This document shows, one piece after another, positions 7,938 to 16,167 of a stretch of 38,514 nucleotides of DNA. A model generated the notes under the pieces. It saw only the letters and a list, made by a program, of their open reading frames with translations, did not search any database and was not told the origin of the DNA. The stretch is from Acidimicrobiaceae bacterium (GTDB lineage: Bacteria; Actinomycetota; Acidimicrobiia; Acidimicrobiales; RAAP-2), in contig PLRK01000134.1 of NCBI GenBank assembly GCA_003163875.1, positions 18,588-57,101 of the forward strand, given 5' to 3'. How positions within the stretch are numbered: the stretch's first letter is position 1; every line of letters starts with the position of its first letter. Made by a program: the position numbers and the translations under genes.

Positions 7938-8849
7938 ATGAGTGTCATAACGGCCACTACGAAACAGAACGCGGGACCGTGGATGACGCTTCGTCGACGA
8001 CGCCAGTTCGCAGGGTTCTTGTTCACGTTGCCAGCACTTGCCCTCGTCATTGGCTTTATTGGGATCCCCATTGGCCAAGCGATCTATTACTCCTTCACGT
8101 CCTGGAACGGCCTCACTTCACAGTGGATTGGTCCTTCAACGTGGAGTCAGGCATTCCATAACTCGAATCTTTGGACGGCGCTCCAGAACAATGCACTCTT
8201 ATTGCTCTCGGTGCCCTTCGCGCTGGGACTGCCGTTGTGCATTGCAGTGCTGCTGCATCAGCGAGTTGCGGGGTGGAAAGTCTTTCGCTCCATTTACTTC
8301 ATGCCCACGGCGATCTCCTGGGTGGTGCTCGGGCTCGTGGCGGAACGCTTCTTCGCGTACCAGGGCACTCTTAATTCAATTATTCACTTCTTCGGGTTCT
8401 CGCACACCAACACGAACATGTTGGGCTACGAGTCCACCGCGCTGAGTGCCCTCGGCATCACGTTCGTCTTCACCATGATCGGCACCAACACCATGTTGTT
8501 CTTGACCGGGCTCGCCACACTCGATCCCACGCTCGAAGAAGCCGCACGCATCGACGGCGCGGGTCGCTGGAGAATTTTTCGCAGCATCACCCTTCCTCAC
8601 CTGAGCCGTTTCATTCAGTTGGCCTTCGTCATGACCGTGATTGCACTCTTCTCAGCCCTCTTCAGTCTCATCTTCGTCATGACCGGCGGCGGACCGGGAT
8701 ACGCAACGACCACCATGGAGTTCCTCATCTACCAAACGGGTTTTAACCAGGGCGACTTCGGTACCGCCGCGCTCTACGGAATCATCTTGTTCGTACTCAC
8801 CGCCATCGTCGGCATCGTGCAACTGCGACTGATCGGATCGGACGAATGA
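7938..8849 (+). CDS. Sugar ABC transporter permease, MalF/UgpA type
   Basis: A 303-residue inner-membrane permease with about six transmembrane helices; the first is near residues 27-48. The cytoplasmic EAA loop that contacts the ATPase reads EEAARIDGAGRWRIFRSITLP, interrupted here only by normal variation. It begins 78 bp after the binding-protein stop, beyond a strong hairpin, with only a weak ribosome-binding site, consistent with lower expression. Its stop overlaps the start of the second permease by 4 bp (ATGA), which supports equimolar production of the heterodimer. Confidence 0.9.
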   Translation: MSVITATTKQNAGPWMTLRRRRQFAGFLFTLPALALVIGFIGIPIGQAIYYSFTSWNGLTSQWIGPSTWSQAFHNSNLWTALQNNALLLLSVPFALGLPLCIAVLLHQRVAGWKVFRSIYFMPTAISWVVLGLVAERFFAYQGTLNSIIHFFGFSHTNTNMLGYESTALSALGITFVFTMIGTNTMLFLTGLATLDPTLEEAARIDGAGRWRIFRSITLPHLSRFIQLAFVMTVIALFSALFSLIFVMTGGGPGYATTTMEFLIYQTGFNQGDFGTAALYGIILFVLTAIVGIVQLRLIGSDE

Positions 8850-9721
8850 CCACGCTCGCTACCCCTCCTCAAGAATCCGAGCGCGAAGAAGCCCCACCCG
8901 CGCCCCCTTCGCAAGCGAGGCGCCACGTGGGTCGCTGGATCCTCTTTGGGATGATGCTCTGCGTCGCGGTCATAATGCTCTACCCCTTCTGGGTCATGAT
9001 CATCACGAGTCTCAAGTCCGAGACGCAGTTCCTCTCGGGCGGCGGATTCTCGTGGCTCAGTTGGAAGACTCTCACGGACAACATTCCGATATTCCAAGAA
9101 GTCCTTAGCTCGACCATCGTTTGTTCGGCGTCAATCTTCGTGATTCTCTGTGTCGGGCTTCCCGCGGGTTTCGCGTTCTCGAAGTTGCGTTTCCGCGCGT
9201 CGACGACCATCTTCTTAGGTCTCGTGAGCGCGATGATGGTGCCTCTGCAGGCGATCCTCATGCCAGAGTTCGTCAACGTCACCAAGCTCGGGCTCACGGG
9301 AGGTTACTTCGGCGCCATCTTGGTCTACGCCGCACTCGGCACGCCCTTTTCCACGTTTCTCTTCACGACCTATTTTCGTGGAGTCCCCGATGAACTCATC
9401 GAGGCGGGTATCGTCGACGGACTCGGGTACGTCGGTGTGCTCGGGCGACTCGTCGTTCCCATCGCCGTGCCCGCGATCGCGACCGTCACGGTCCTTCAAT
9501 TCATTCAGATCTGGGACGACTTACTCGTCGGACTCCTCTTCATTCAAAACACGTCCGAGCGTCCCATCACGGTCGGACTCGCCGTGCTCGCCGCTGGTCG
9601 CACGACGTCGATACCCGCGTTGATGGCGGGTTCGCTCGTGAGCGCACTTCCGGCGATGCTCGTCTACCTCGGTTTCCAGCGCTATCTCGTCAAGGGCCTC
9701 ACGATGGGCATCGACCGATGA
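8846..9721 (+). CDS. Sugar ABC transporter permease, MalG/UgpE type
   Basis: A 291-residue partner permease. A short charged, Pro-rich cytoplasmic N-terminus precedes TM1 (about residues 29-51). The EAA-type loop is DELIEAGIVDGLGYVGVLGR, followed by LVVPIAVPAIAT, and the C-terminal end KGLTMGIDR is typical of the MalG group. With the MalF-type protein it forms the membrane channel of the importer. It overlaps the preceding gene and is 43 bp upstream of the ATPase gene. Confidence 0.9.
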   Translation: MTTLATPPQESEREEAPPAPPSQARRHVGRWILFGMMLCVAVIMLYPFWVMIITSLKSETQFLSGGGFSWLSWKTLTDNIPIFQEVLSSTIVCSASIFVILCVGLPAGFAFSKLRFRASTTIFLGLVSAMMVPLQAILMPEFVNVTKLGLTGGYFGAILVYAALGTPFSTFLFTTYFRGVPDELIEAGIVDGLGYVGVLGRLVVPIAVPAIATVTVLQFIQIWDDLLVGLLFIQNTSERPITVGLAVLAAGRTTSIPALMAGSLVSALPAMLVYLGFQRYLVKGLTMGIDR

Positions 9722-9764
9722 ACATGACGCTACGAACTGAATCAACATCAAGGAGCACGAACTA

Positions 9765-10910
9765 ATGGCCGAAATCATCTTCGACGGCGTCACTAAGATC
9801 TTTGGTGACGACATTCGAGCCGTCGACGATCTGTCGCTCGCGATCGCCGAAGGCGAGTTCATGGTCTTCGTCGGCCCGTCGGGTTGCGGCAAGACCACGG
9901 CCCTGCGGATGCTCGCCGGTCTCGAGGACATCACGTCGGGCTCACTTTCCATCGGCGGCAGAATCGTGAACAACGTTCTGCCCAAGCATCGCGACGTCGC
10001 CATGGTGTTTCAGAATTACGCACTGTACCCACACATGTCGGTCGAGAGGAACATAGGCTTCGCGCTCAAGATCCGCGGTGATTCGAAGGACGAGATAAAG
10101 CGAAAGGTGGACGAGGCGGCGACGATCCTGCACCTCAATGACTTCTTAGACCGCCGCCCCAAGGCCCTCTCGGGAGGACAGCGCCAGCGCGTCGCCATGG
10201 GTCGAGCCATCGTTCGAAACCCCCAGGCGTTCTTGATGGATGAGCCGCTTTCGAACCTCGATGCCAAACTTCGCGTTGAAATGCGCCTGGAGATCGCCCG
10301 TATCCAGCGCCTCCTCGGTGTCGCGACTGTGTACGTCACGCACGACCAAGTCGAAGCGATGACGATGGGTGACCGTGTCGCGGTGATGCGCGAAGGGAAA
10401 CTCCAGCAAGTCGATACGCCCCAGGATCTTTACGACCGTCCCGCCAATGAGTTCGTCGCCGGTTTCATGGGTTCACCGCCCATGAACCTCATTCGTTGCC
10501 ACGCCAGTGCCGGCAATGATCGTGTCGCCGTACATTTTGGACACCAAGTCATCGAACTGCCGTGGAACTACACATCCTCACACGCGCTTCCCGAATCGGG
10601 TCTGGAAGTCGTCGTGGGCGTTCGACCAGAGGACGTCCTCATCGTCGATGGCGCGAGCACCAATACCTTAGAGACGCGCGTCGAACGTCGCGAAGCGCTC
10701 GGCGCGGAGATCCTCGTGCATCTGTCGCTCCTCGACACGACGACGTCGTCAACCAGCGATGGAGAGCTCTCGCGACCGGTTTCATTGGTCGCGAAGATGG
10801 GACCCCGAACGAAGGTCAGCGTGGGCGACATCCTTTACGTCCAACTTTCGCCTGAACACGCACACTTCTTCGACGCAACGAACGGGGATTCGTTGCGCAC
10901 GCGACCATGA
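9765..10910 (+). CDS. Sugar ABC transporter ATP-binding protein, MsmK/UgpC/MalK type
   Basis: A 381-residue ATPase with Walker A GPSGCGKTT (37-45), signature LSGGQRQRVAMGRA, Walker B AFLMDEPLSNLDAKLR and H-loop VTHDQVEAMTMGDR. A C-terminal regulatory TOBE/OB domain (about residues 240-370) is typical of carbohydrate importers of the CUT1 class. The start is preceded by AAGGAG. Having the ATPase gene in the operon is notable, because many actinobacterial CUT1 importers share one ATPase encoded elsewhere. It supplies energy for uptake by the two permeases just upstream. Confidence 0.92.
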   Translation: MAEIIFDGVTKIFGDDIRAVDDLSLAIAEGEFMVFVGPSGCGKTTALRMLAGLEDITSGSLSIGGRIVNNVLPKHRDVAMVFQNYALYPHMSVERNIGFALKIRGDSKDEIKRKVDEAATILHLNDFLDRRPKALSGGQRQRVAMGRAIVRNPQAFLMDEPLSNLDAKLRVEMRLEIARIQRLLGVATVYVTHDQVEAMTMGDRVAVMREGKLQQVDTPQDLYDRPANEFVAGFMGSPPMNLIRCHASAGNDRVAVHFGHQVIELPWNYTSSHALPESGLEVVVGVRPEDVLIVDGASTNTLETRVERREALGAEILVHLSLLDTTTSSTSDGELSRPVSLVAKMGPRTKVSVGDILYVQLSPEHAHFFDATNGDSLRTRP

Positions 10911-10962
10911 CGCCTCGACGCCGCACTCGATACCTGGACCGCTCGGCCGGGAGCGAGCACTG

Positions 10963-12483
10963 ATGGCTCGAGTGCAAAGCCTCAATCCTGCGACCGGCGA
11001 CACCGTCGAACTCGACATCAATGAGTCCTCACCCGACGAGGTTCGGTCACTCTGCGAGGCGGCGTCAGTATGTGCACCCATCTTTGCGCAACAACTCCTC
11101 TCGTCGCGCGCTGAACTGCTCGATGCGATGGCGAGTGAACTCGAGAAGGGTGCGACATCGTTGGTGGAAACGGCGATGCGTGAAACCGCGCTGCCCCAGG
11201 GACGCCTCGAGGGAGAACTTCGCCGGACCGCGTTTCAATTTCGATTCTTCGCTCAGGTCGTGCTCGATGGCGCGTTCTTGCACGTGAGCATCGACCACGC
11301 GGGCGACTCGCCCATGGGACCTCTCCCCGATCTTCGTCGCATGCGTATTCCTCTTGGGCCCGTCGCCGTGTTTGGGAGTTCGAACTTCCCCTTCGCCTTC
11401 TCCGTACCAGGCGGCGACACCGCTTCGGCACTCGCAGCGGGATGTCCCGTCGTCATCAAGGCCCATCCCGCACACCCCGCGACGAGCCTCGCCGCCTTCG
11501 AGGCACTGACGCGTGCGGCAGCGTCGAAAAACGCGCCCGAGGGTCTGCTCGGCTTGGTCTTTGGTCTCGACGCCGGTGTCGCACTTGTCGATGACCCTGC
11601 GATTACTGCGGTGGGCTTCACCGGTTCGGTGCGCGCTGGTGTGACGCTGTGGCGACAAGCCAACGCGAGAGCGACGCCAATCCCTTTCTTTGGTGAACTC
11701 GGCTCGGCGAACCCACTCGTCGTCACCAATGCCGCCCTCGATCGAGCTCAGGAAATTGGGGCTGGAATCGCGGGATCCATGACACTGGGTGTTGGACAGT
11801 TCTGTACCAAACCGGGACTCATTTTCGTGCCCACTGGATCAAGGGGCGATGAACTCGTCCACGAGCTCGCTGCGTCGCTCGACAAGCTCGACTCGATGAC
11901 CATGCTGAGCCCAGGTATTGCCCAGCACTTTCGCGAGGGGGTCGACGCGATGGCGAACATCTCGGGGGTGCGACACCTCGTGGGCGAGAACAAAGAACAG
12001 GGCACGTCGTCTTCGGCGCAACTCTTCGAGGTAACCACCCTCGGTTTCCTCGATCCGTCGTCGGCTGACCTTGGTGAGGAATGTTTCGGTCCGGTCGCGC
12101 TCGTGGTGCGCTACGAGTCATCCGATGACCTCGAACACGCCCTCGATCACGTTGCACCCGCGTTGACGTTCAGTGCATTCCTCGCGGACAACGACAAGGA
12201 CGGCTCGTGGCTCCTCGCCTACGGTCAGCGCCACGCCGGGCGGGTCATCGTGAACCAGTTCCCCACTGGGGTTGGCGTCAGTTGGTCAATGCAACATGGC
12301 GGGCCGTGGCCCGCGACGACAGCGCCTGCCGCGACGTCAGTGGGCGCGAGTGGCATCGATCGTTGGCTTCGCCCGGTCACCTTTCAAGGGGTGCCCAGCG
12401 ATGTACTAACTCTTGCGTTGCGCGATGACAATCCTCTCGGCATCCCTCAGCGCGTTAACGGTCAACTCTCAACGAAGCACTAG
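10963..12483 (+). CDS. NADP-type aldehyde dehydrogenase, 2,5-dioxovalerate (alpha-ketoglutaric semialdehyde) dehydrogenase-like
   Basis: A 506-residue aldehyde dehydrogenase with catalytic cysteine C281 in GQFCTKPG and the general-base glutamate E245 in FFGELGSANP. The overall pattern (LNPATG start, MRIPLGPVAVFGSSNFPFAF) matches the NADP-dependent subgroup that includes alpha-ketoglutaric semialdehyde dehydrogenase, the final step of non-phosphorylative pentose and sugar-acid routes. The open frame extends upstream to 10759 inside the ATPase gene, but ATG 10963 follows GGGAG and is where family homology begins. Last gene of the rightward operon. Its TAG stop overlaps the convergent stop of the SCO gene. 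The substrate call is family- and context-based. Confidence 0.87.
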   Translation: MARVQSLNPATGDTVELDINESSPDEVRSLCEAASVCAPIFAQQLLSSRAELLDAMASELEKGATSLVETAMRETALPQGRLEGELRRTAFQFRFFAQVVLDGAFLHVSIDHAGDSPMGPLPDLRRMRIPLGPVAVFGSSNFPFAFSVPGGDTASALAAGCPVVIKAHPAHPATSLAAFEALTRAAASKNAPEGLLGLVFGLDAGVALVDDPAITAVGFTGSVRAGVTLWRQANARATPIPFFGELGSANPLVVTNAALDRAQEIGAGIAGSMTLGVGQFCTKPGLIFVPTGSRGDELVHELAASLDKLDSMTMLSPGIAQHFREGVDAMANISGVRHLVGENKEQGTSSSAQLFEVTTLGFLDPSSADLGEECFGPVALVVRYESSDDLEHALDHVAPALTFSAFLADNDKDGSWLLAYGQRHAGRVIVNQFPTGVGVSWSMQHGGPWPATTAPAATSVGASGIDRWLRPVTFQGVPSDVLTLALRDDNPLGIPQRVNGQLSTKH

Positions 12484-13319
12484 CTCGACGACGCGGCAAC
12501 CCACTCAATCGCTTGCAATGCTTCGCTCGGAGTCCAACCACCCTTGTAGACAGCCTTTTTGTAGATGTTGCTCTTGTAACCCATGAATGTCGCGAGAACC
12601 TTCGAAAGCGAACCGGTAAAGGCTGGTTTCGTGCCACTGACGAAGCGAACTTGCTGGGCTGGGTCGATGACCCAAAAACCATCAGAATGATTGATGTCGT
12701 ACGTCAACTTCTCGTGGGGCGCCATCCAGTCAGTGGCCGGAGGTGAACTCTGTGGTACCACCTGAACGGACCAACCGAAGAACTTCTCGACGACAAGCAA
12801 GTTGGCGTTGACGTCCCCCGTACCCACGGTCCCGTTCATACCACTCGAGGGAGTCGCGCCCTTGGGAAGATGCGGCGTCGTCGTCGAGCCCTGCTCAACC
12901 CACAGTTGGAAATCGGCGCCAATGAGCTTGGCGTACGCCTTCACCCTCGCCAATGTGTCACGGTAGGGATCGACGTCCAGAGCCACGATCTCGACGTTGC
13001 GGAGCTTGTCCTTCGTGACGAAGGCTTGAAGTTGCAAAAGATTCCCAGTCGTGAAGGGACATGTGTCGCTGCAGAGAGTCAAGTACGGCACTACGAATAC
13101 CGTCTTTCCCTTCTGGGCGCCAAGCGTCTCGGGCGTACCATCCTGATTTTCGAATTTCGCGTTGACTACTGCAGACGTCATCGCGGTGGTGGTCGCCGCT
13201 CCTACCGACTCAGGTGGTTGGATCGGCGCGGCCGCGAACACCGCCGCGGGTAGTGCCACGACCGAAAGAGCGACGGCCGTAACGACCATTGCGCGAAACG
13301 AAGAGACAGAAAATTTCAT
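12480..13319 (-). CDS. SCO1/SenC-family copper protein for cytochrome oxidase assembly
   Basis: A 279-residue exported thioredoxin-fold protein. It has a signal peptide (basic start, hydrophobic core, AVFAAAP cleavage region), the copper/redox motif CSDTC (C83, C87) and the distal histidine H211 in DINHSDGF, which together form the SCO copper site. A stretch of about 40 residues (roughly 143-183) is longer than in most SCO proteins. SCO proteins deliver copper or reduce the CuA site of cytochrome c oxidase subunit II outside the membrane. AAGGGAG precedes the ATG. The promoter (TTGACA/TAGTAA) is overlapped by two ACTAC/GTAGT operators shared with the divergent BlaI-type gene, so expression is probably released by copper stress or another BlaI signal. 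Confidence 0.9.
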   Translation of the reverse strand: MKFSVSSFRAMVVTAVALSVVALPAAVFAAAPIQPPESVGAATTTAMTSAVVNAKFENQDGTPETLGAQKGKTVFVVPYLTLCSDTCPFTTGNLLQLQAFVTKDKLRNVEIVALDVDPYRDTLARVKAYAKLIGADFQLWVEQGSTTTPHLPKGATPSSGMNGTVGTGDVNANLLVVEKFFGWSVQVVPQSSPPATDWMAPHEKLTYDINHSDGFWVIDPAQQVRFVSGTKPAFTGSLSKVLATFMGYKSNIYKKAVYKGGWTPSEALQAIEWVAASSS

Positions 13320-13334
13320 GACGCTCCCTTGTAA

Positions 13335-13349
13335 ACTACAATCTGTAGT
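13335..13349. promoter_or_regulatory. BlaI/CopY-type operator 1 (SCO/BlaI intergenic)
   Basis: ACTACA-ATC-TGTAGT is a perfect inverted repeat of the type bound by BlaI/MecI/CopY repressors. It lies at about +1 of the leftward SCO promoter. Confidence 0.8.
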
Positions 13350-13356
13350 ATTTACA

Positions 13357-13384
13357 TTACTACTCGTAGTAGTAGAAGTGTCAA
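13357..13384 (-). promoter_or_regulatory. Promoter of the SCO gene
   Basis: On the minus strand TTGACA (13384-13379) is separated by 16 bp from TAGTAA (13362-13357). The transcript would begin near 13350. Operator 2 covers the spacer and -10. Confidence 0.6.
13358..13371. promoter_or_regulatory. BlaI/CopY-type operator 2 (SCO/BlaI intergenic)
   Basis: TACTAC-TC-GTAGTA is a perfect inverted repeat. It has the same ACTAC/GTAGT arms as operator 1 but a shorter spacer (2 versus 5 bp between the five-base arms), and overlaps the SCO -10. Confidence 0.75.
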
Positions 13385-13451
13385 GCCAACGCCGATGTGG
13401 GCTGGCACATTACGATGAGACGATTACGCGCGAAGGGTGTCAGGCAAACTT

Positions 13452-13799
13452 GTGAAGCTAGGGGACCTCGAACGAGAGGTGATGGAGATCTTGTGGGATG
13501 AACCTTCCGTCGCGTTCAGCGTCCGTGACGTCAACGCTCATTTCCCAAACCACGCGTACACGACGATTCTGACGGTGTTGAGTCGACTCTCGAAGAAGGG
13601 CTTCGTAGTGGAGACCAAGGCGGGTCGGATCAACACATTTCACGCCACCGCGTCACGGGAGGACTACATCACCGGGATGATCATGGAGGCCCTCTCGAGC
13701 ACCGACGACCGCCAAGCGGTGCTCGCACGATTTGCCCAATCGCTCCCGGCGAGTGACAAGAGCTTCTTTCGCAAGATCTTTACTCGAGGTGCGCACTAA
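13452..13799 (+). CDS. BlaI/MecI/CopY-family repressor
   Basis: A 115-residue winged-helix repressor. It has the family opening LGDLEREVMEILW, the recognition-helix region HAYTTILTVLSRLSKKGFV, and a C-terminal dimerisation helix. GTG 13452 gives the usual family N-terminus (KLGDLE) with AGG seven bases upstream. A GTG at 13437 would add five residues and has no properly spaced ribosome-binding site. Relatives repress beta-lactamase, copper or ATP-synthase genes and are inactivated by a membrane protease or by metal. The gene overlaps the following M56 gene (TAATG) and is divergent from SCO, with two matching operators between. Autoregulation and control of SCO, PCu(A)C and CtaG are inferred. 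Confidence 0.9.
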   Translation: MKLGDLEREVMEILWDEPSVAFSVRDVNAHFPNHAYTTILTVLSRLSKKGFVVETKAGRINTFHATASREDYITGMIMEALSSTDDRQAVLARFAQSLPASDKSFFRKIFTRGAH

Positions 13800-14698
13800 T
13801 GTCGACGGTTTGTTTGGCGCTGATCGTCAGCGTGTCCGGCCTCGCGATTTTGCCAGAACTGCTCCATCCTTCTACATTCTTTGACAAGAATCCTCGGGCG
13901 GGTCTCGTCGTTTGGGTGACAATCGGGACAATGGGCTGGCTGAGTGCCATCACATTCTTTCTTGCCGTAGGTCTTGGCACTTCCGGTGGCTCACTGCTTT
14001 CGACCTTGGTGGAATTTATTCGACACTTTGGCGACGGACATCCCTTGCGGGGTCTGGGCGTCAGCGAAGTCGTGGGACTTTCTGTGGCGTTTGATATTAC
14101 GGCGCTACTCGTCGGAGGCGTCATCGTTGCCACCTTCAAGATCTGGAAGTTACGTCATCAGCAACGCACGGTACTCGACCTTGTCGCGTCCAACGAGACG
14201 GTCGAAGGGAACGTCACCGTGCTCGATCACGTGCAACCACTCGCCTATTTCTTGCCCGGCGACGGGGGGCGAGTTGTCTTGAGCACCGGTGCCCTCGAGG
14301 TCTTAACAGCGAACGAGGTCGGTGCGGTCATCTTTCACGAACACGGACACCGTCACGGTCGCCACGGAGCCCTGCTCGTTCCGCTGCAGGCACTCTCACC
14401 CTTCGTGTCGTTCTTGCCCCTGGCGCGCCACGCACCGTAAGTCATTCGAACGTATTTGGAAATGGCAGCTGACGATTTTGCACGCCAACGCGGGGACAGC
14501 GTCGCGCTACGCTCAGCCCTTGAGAAATCGCCCCTTTTTCACCAACCGCCGCTGGGGGCCTTGGGGATGCACGACGTCGTCGAGCGAAGGATCCAGCGAC
14601 TTACGAGTCGCGCCGTGCCGGTACTCGAACTCGCGACCCTCGTGCTTTGTCTCGGCGGCGGCGCATCGCTCTTGTGGACGATGTTCTTGATTCGCTGA
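13799..14698 (+). pseudogene. M56 (BlaR1-like) membrane metallopeptidase interrupted by an in-frame TAA
   Basis: The frame starting at 13799 encodes two or three N-terminal membrane segments and a gluzincin motif HEHGH at residues 180-184, then stops at codon 214 (TAA, 14438-14440). The same frame continues open for about 84 further codons to 14696-14698. It resumes with VIRTYLEMAADDFARQRG, which holds the expected third zinc ligand E221 and a final membrane segment near residues 272-296. One base change (for example TAC to TAA) explains everything, since the frame does not shift. M56 proteases pair with BlaI repressors and cleave them. The truncated form lacks the third ligand, so it should be inactive unless the stop is read through. 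Sequencing error is the alternative. Confidence 0.8.
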
Positions 14699-14730
14699 GG
14701 AAACCGACGATCGCGGCGGATTGTCCGTTC

Positions 14731-15513
14731 CTATCGCACGACGTAACGCAGCCCAATTGGTACGCGCTCGGCCCTACCTCGAAACGCGGCAATCATCGTA
14801 ATCACTATCACGTGAACGAGCATCAAGATAGTGCCCCATAACATCATGATCGAACCGCCATTATGGATATCGCCAATGGTTATCATCGCCATGCGCATGC
14901 CAGTGACACTCAACGATGCCGCGGTCGAAGACCACAACACCAAGCCGGTCGTCGCCACGACCGGGAGAGCGAGAGTGGTAAAGGTCACTCGCTGTCGTTC
15001 GCTCATCACCTGTCGTATGCCATAGACCGGGGTCCAAAACCACACACCAATGATCAAGAAGGACGAGAGTTCGACGTAATGACCTCCCTCGTGACTCATG
15101 ACCCAACTGCCCAACGGCGTCAAGTGATAGAGGGGGATCAAAACTGTGAAAGCTAGAAATCCTAACGTCGCAACGGGCTTGGGCACCCGCAGACTCACCG
15201 AAGACGCGACGAGCGGCGCAATTACCAACAGCACGATGAGATGCTCGATCATGTGGCTGCGGTAACTCGTCATCGAGAGTGACTGCACATCCGAGCACAG
15301 CAACAACACCGAAGCTGCCAGTGCGCCAACGAGGAACCATTGTTGGCGAATGCTGAGATGACGCCTCATCACGATGATTAATCCAGCGCCCACGACGCCC
15401 GTCACGAGACCCGCGATCGAAAAATGCCACGAATCCCATCTGGGCCACGTCGAACCACTCATCGACATGTTCATGCCGTCGTGAGCCCTTGACATGAAAT
15501 GCGTCGCACTCAT
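14731..15513 (-). CDS. CtaG-type (caa3) cytochrome c oxidase assembly membrane protein
   Basis: A 260-residue polytopic membrane protein with about seven helices. The family segments YRSHMIEHLIVLLVIAPL and IGDIHNGGSIMMLWG are visible. The N-terminus is rich in Met and His (SRAHDGMNMSMSG), which could bind copper. CtaG proteins of this family are needed for assembly of caa3-type oxidase and are linked to copper handling. ATG 15513 is chosen because GGAG lies exactly six bases upstream; a TTG at 15561 would add 16 residues without a ribosome-binding site. It is downstream of and in the same direction as the PCu(A)C gene, and convergent with the M56 gene. Confidence 0.87.
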   Translation of the reverse strand: MSATHFMSRAHDGMNMSMSGSTWPRWDSWHFSIAGLVTGVVGAGLIIVMRRHLSIRQQWFLVGALAASVLLLCSDVQSLSMTSYRSHMIEHLIVLLVIAPLVASSVSLRVPKPVATLGFLAFTVLIPLYHLTPLGSWVMSHEGGHYVELSSFLIIGVWFWTPVYGIRQVMSERQRVTFTTLALPVVATTGLVLWSSTAASLSVTGMRMAMITIGDIHNGGSIMMLWGTILMLVHVIVITMIAAFRGRAERVPIGLRYVVR

Positions 15514-15628
15514 CGTGCGCTCCGTAACGAGTGAGGCCAACGCGCGGTGCTCGTCACGCAAGAATGCTTCGACACCGACTTTGCGTCATGATTCAACATA
15601 CGCTTCTCCTACGCCGTTGGTGACCCGG

Positions 15629-16135
15629 TCACATTTTCATGTTCATCGACGACATCAGAAAGTGCAGGCCCTTAGGTGGGGCAATGACTTTGGCGTTCAC
15701 CGTCAGCACGTGAGCACTCGAGAAATTGCTCCACTTCACCTCAATCGGTACGGTCGAACCTTTCACCAGTGCGCCTCGCAGGTTCCCCAACATCGCACCT
15801 TGATACTTCAGCGCAAGTACTTGGGTATGTCGTGGTTCGATGAATATATTCGCGAGCCACGACATCGCGTGGTTGCCTTGACACATATTGTCGTCGTAGT
15901 AGATCATTGACATCCGCGACACGGCTGACGTGACGGTCGTCAGCGAAATCGGGCCCTTGGTGTCGTTCGTGATCGTCATAATGACCGCAGAATCGCCACC
16001 CGCCTTCGCTGCCGTCACGGTGACGTCCCTGAAGACGACGCCGCCGGTGGATGCCGCCGCGACCGTGGTCACCGGCAGGACCATCGCCGCCAAGAACAAA
16101 CTGAGGGCACCCGTGCACAGAAACCTTCTTCGCAT
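15629..16135 (-). CDS. PCu(A)C-family periplasmic/extracytoplasmic copper chaperone
   Basis: A 168-residue secreted protein with a signal peptide (RRRF start, cleavage near VAAAS) and the PCu(A)C beta-fold pattern (AVIMTITND, LANIFIEPRHTQVLAL, GAMLGNLRGALVKGSTVPIE). The usual histidine of the HxM motif is alanine here (A114 in QGAMLGNL). A Met/His-rich tail (H158, M161, M164, M166, M168) could supply copper ligands instead. The family passes Cu(I) to SCO or to the CuA site. The start codon lies six bases after TAGTAT, so the mRNA is probably leaderless. An ACTAC/GTAGT operator covers this -10, placing the gene in the BlaI-type regulon. Confidence 0.85.
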   Translation of the reverse strand: MRRRFLCTGALSLFLAAMVLPVTTVAAASTGGVVFRDVTVTAAKAGGDSAVIMTITNDTKGPISLTTVTSAVSRMSMIYYDDNMCQGNHAMSWLANIFIEPRHTQVLALKYQGAMLGNLRGALVKGSTVPIEVKWSNFSSAHVLTVNAKVIAPPKGLHFLMSSMNMKM

Positions 16136-16141
16136 GACTGC

Positions 16142-16158
16142 ATACTACTCATCGTAGT
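16142..16158 (-). promoter_or_regulatory. PCu(A)C -10 element overlapped by a third BlaI/CopY-type operator
   Basis: ACTAC-TCATC-GTAGT (16144-16158) has the same arms and 5-bp spacing as operator 1 near 13335. It overlaps the minus-strand -10 TAGTAT (16147-16142), which is six bases from the ATG at 16135. Confidence 0.7.
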
Positions 16159-16167
16159 TTTCGATAC

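Noticed and set aside
14456..14698. Separate small gene after the M56 gene
   Set aside because: It is in the same frame as the M56 gene and carries that family's third zinc-ligand region and last membrane segment, so it is the remainder of an interrupted gene.
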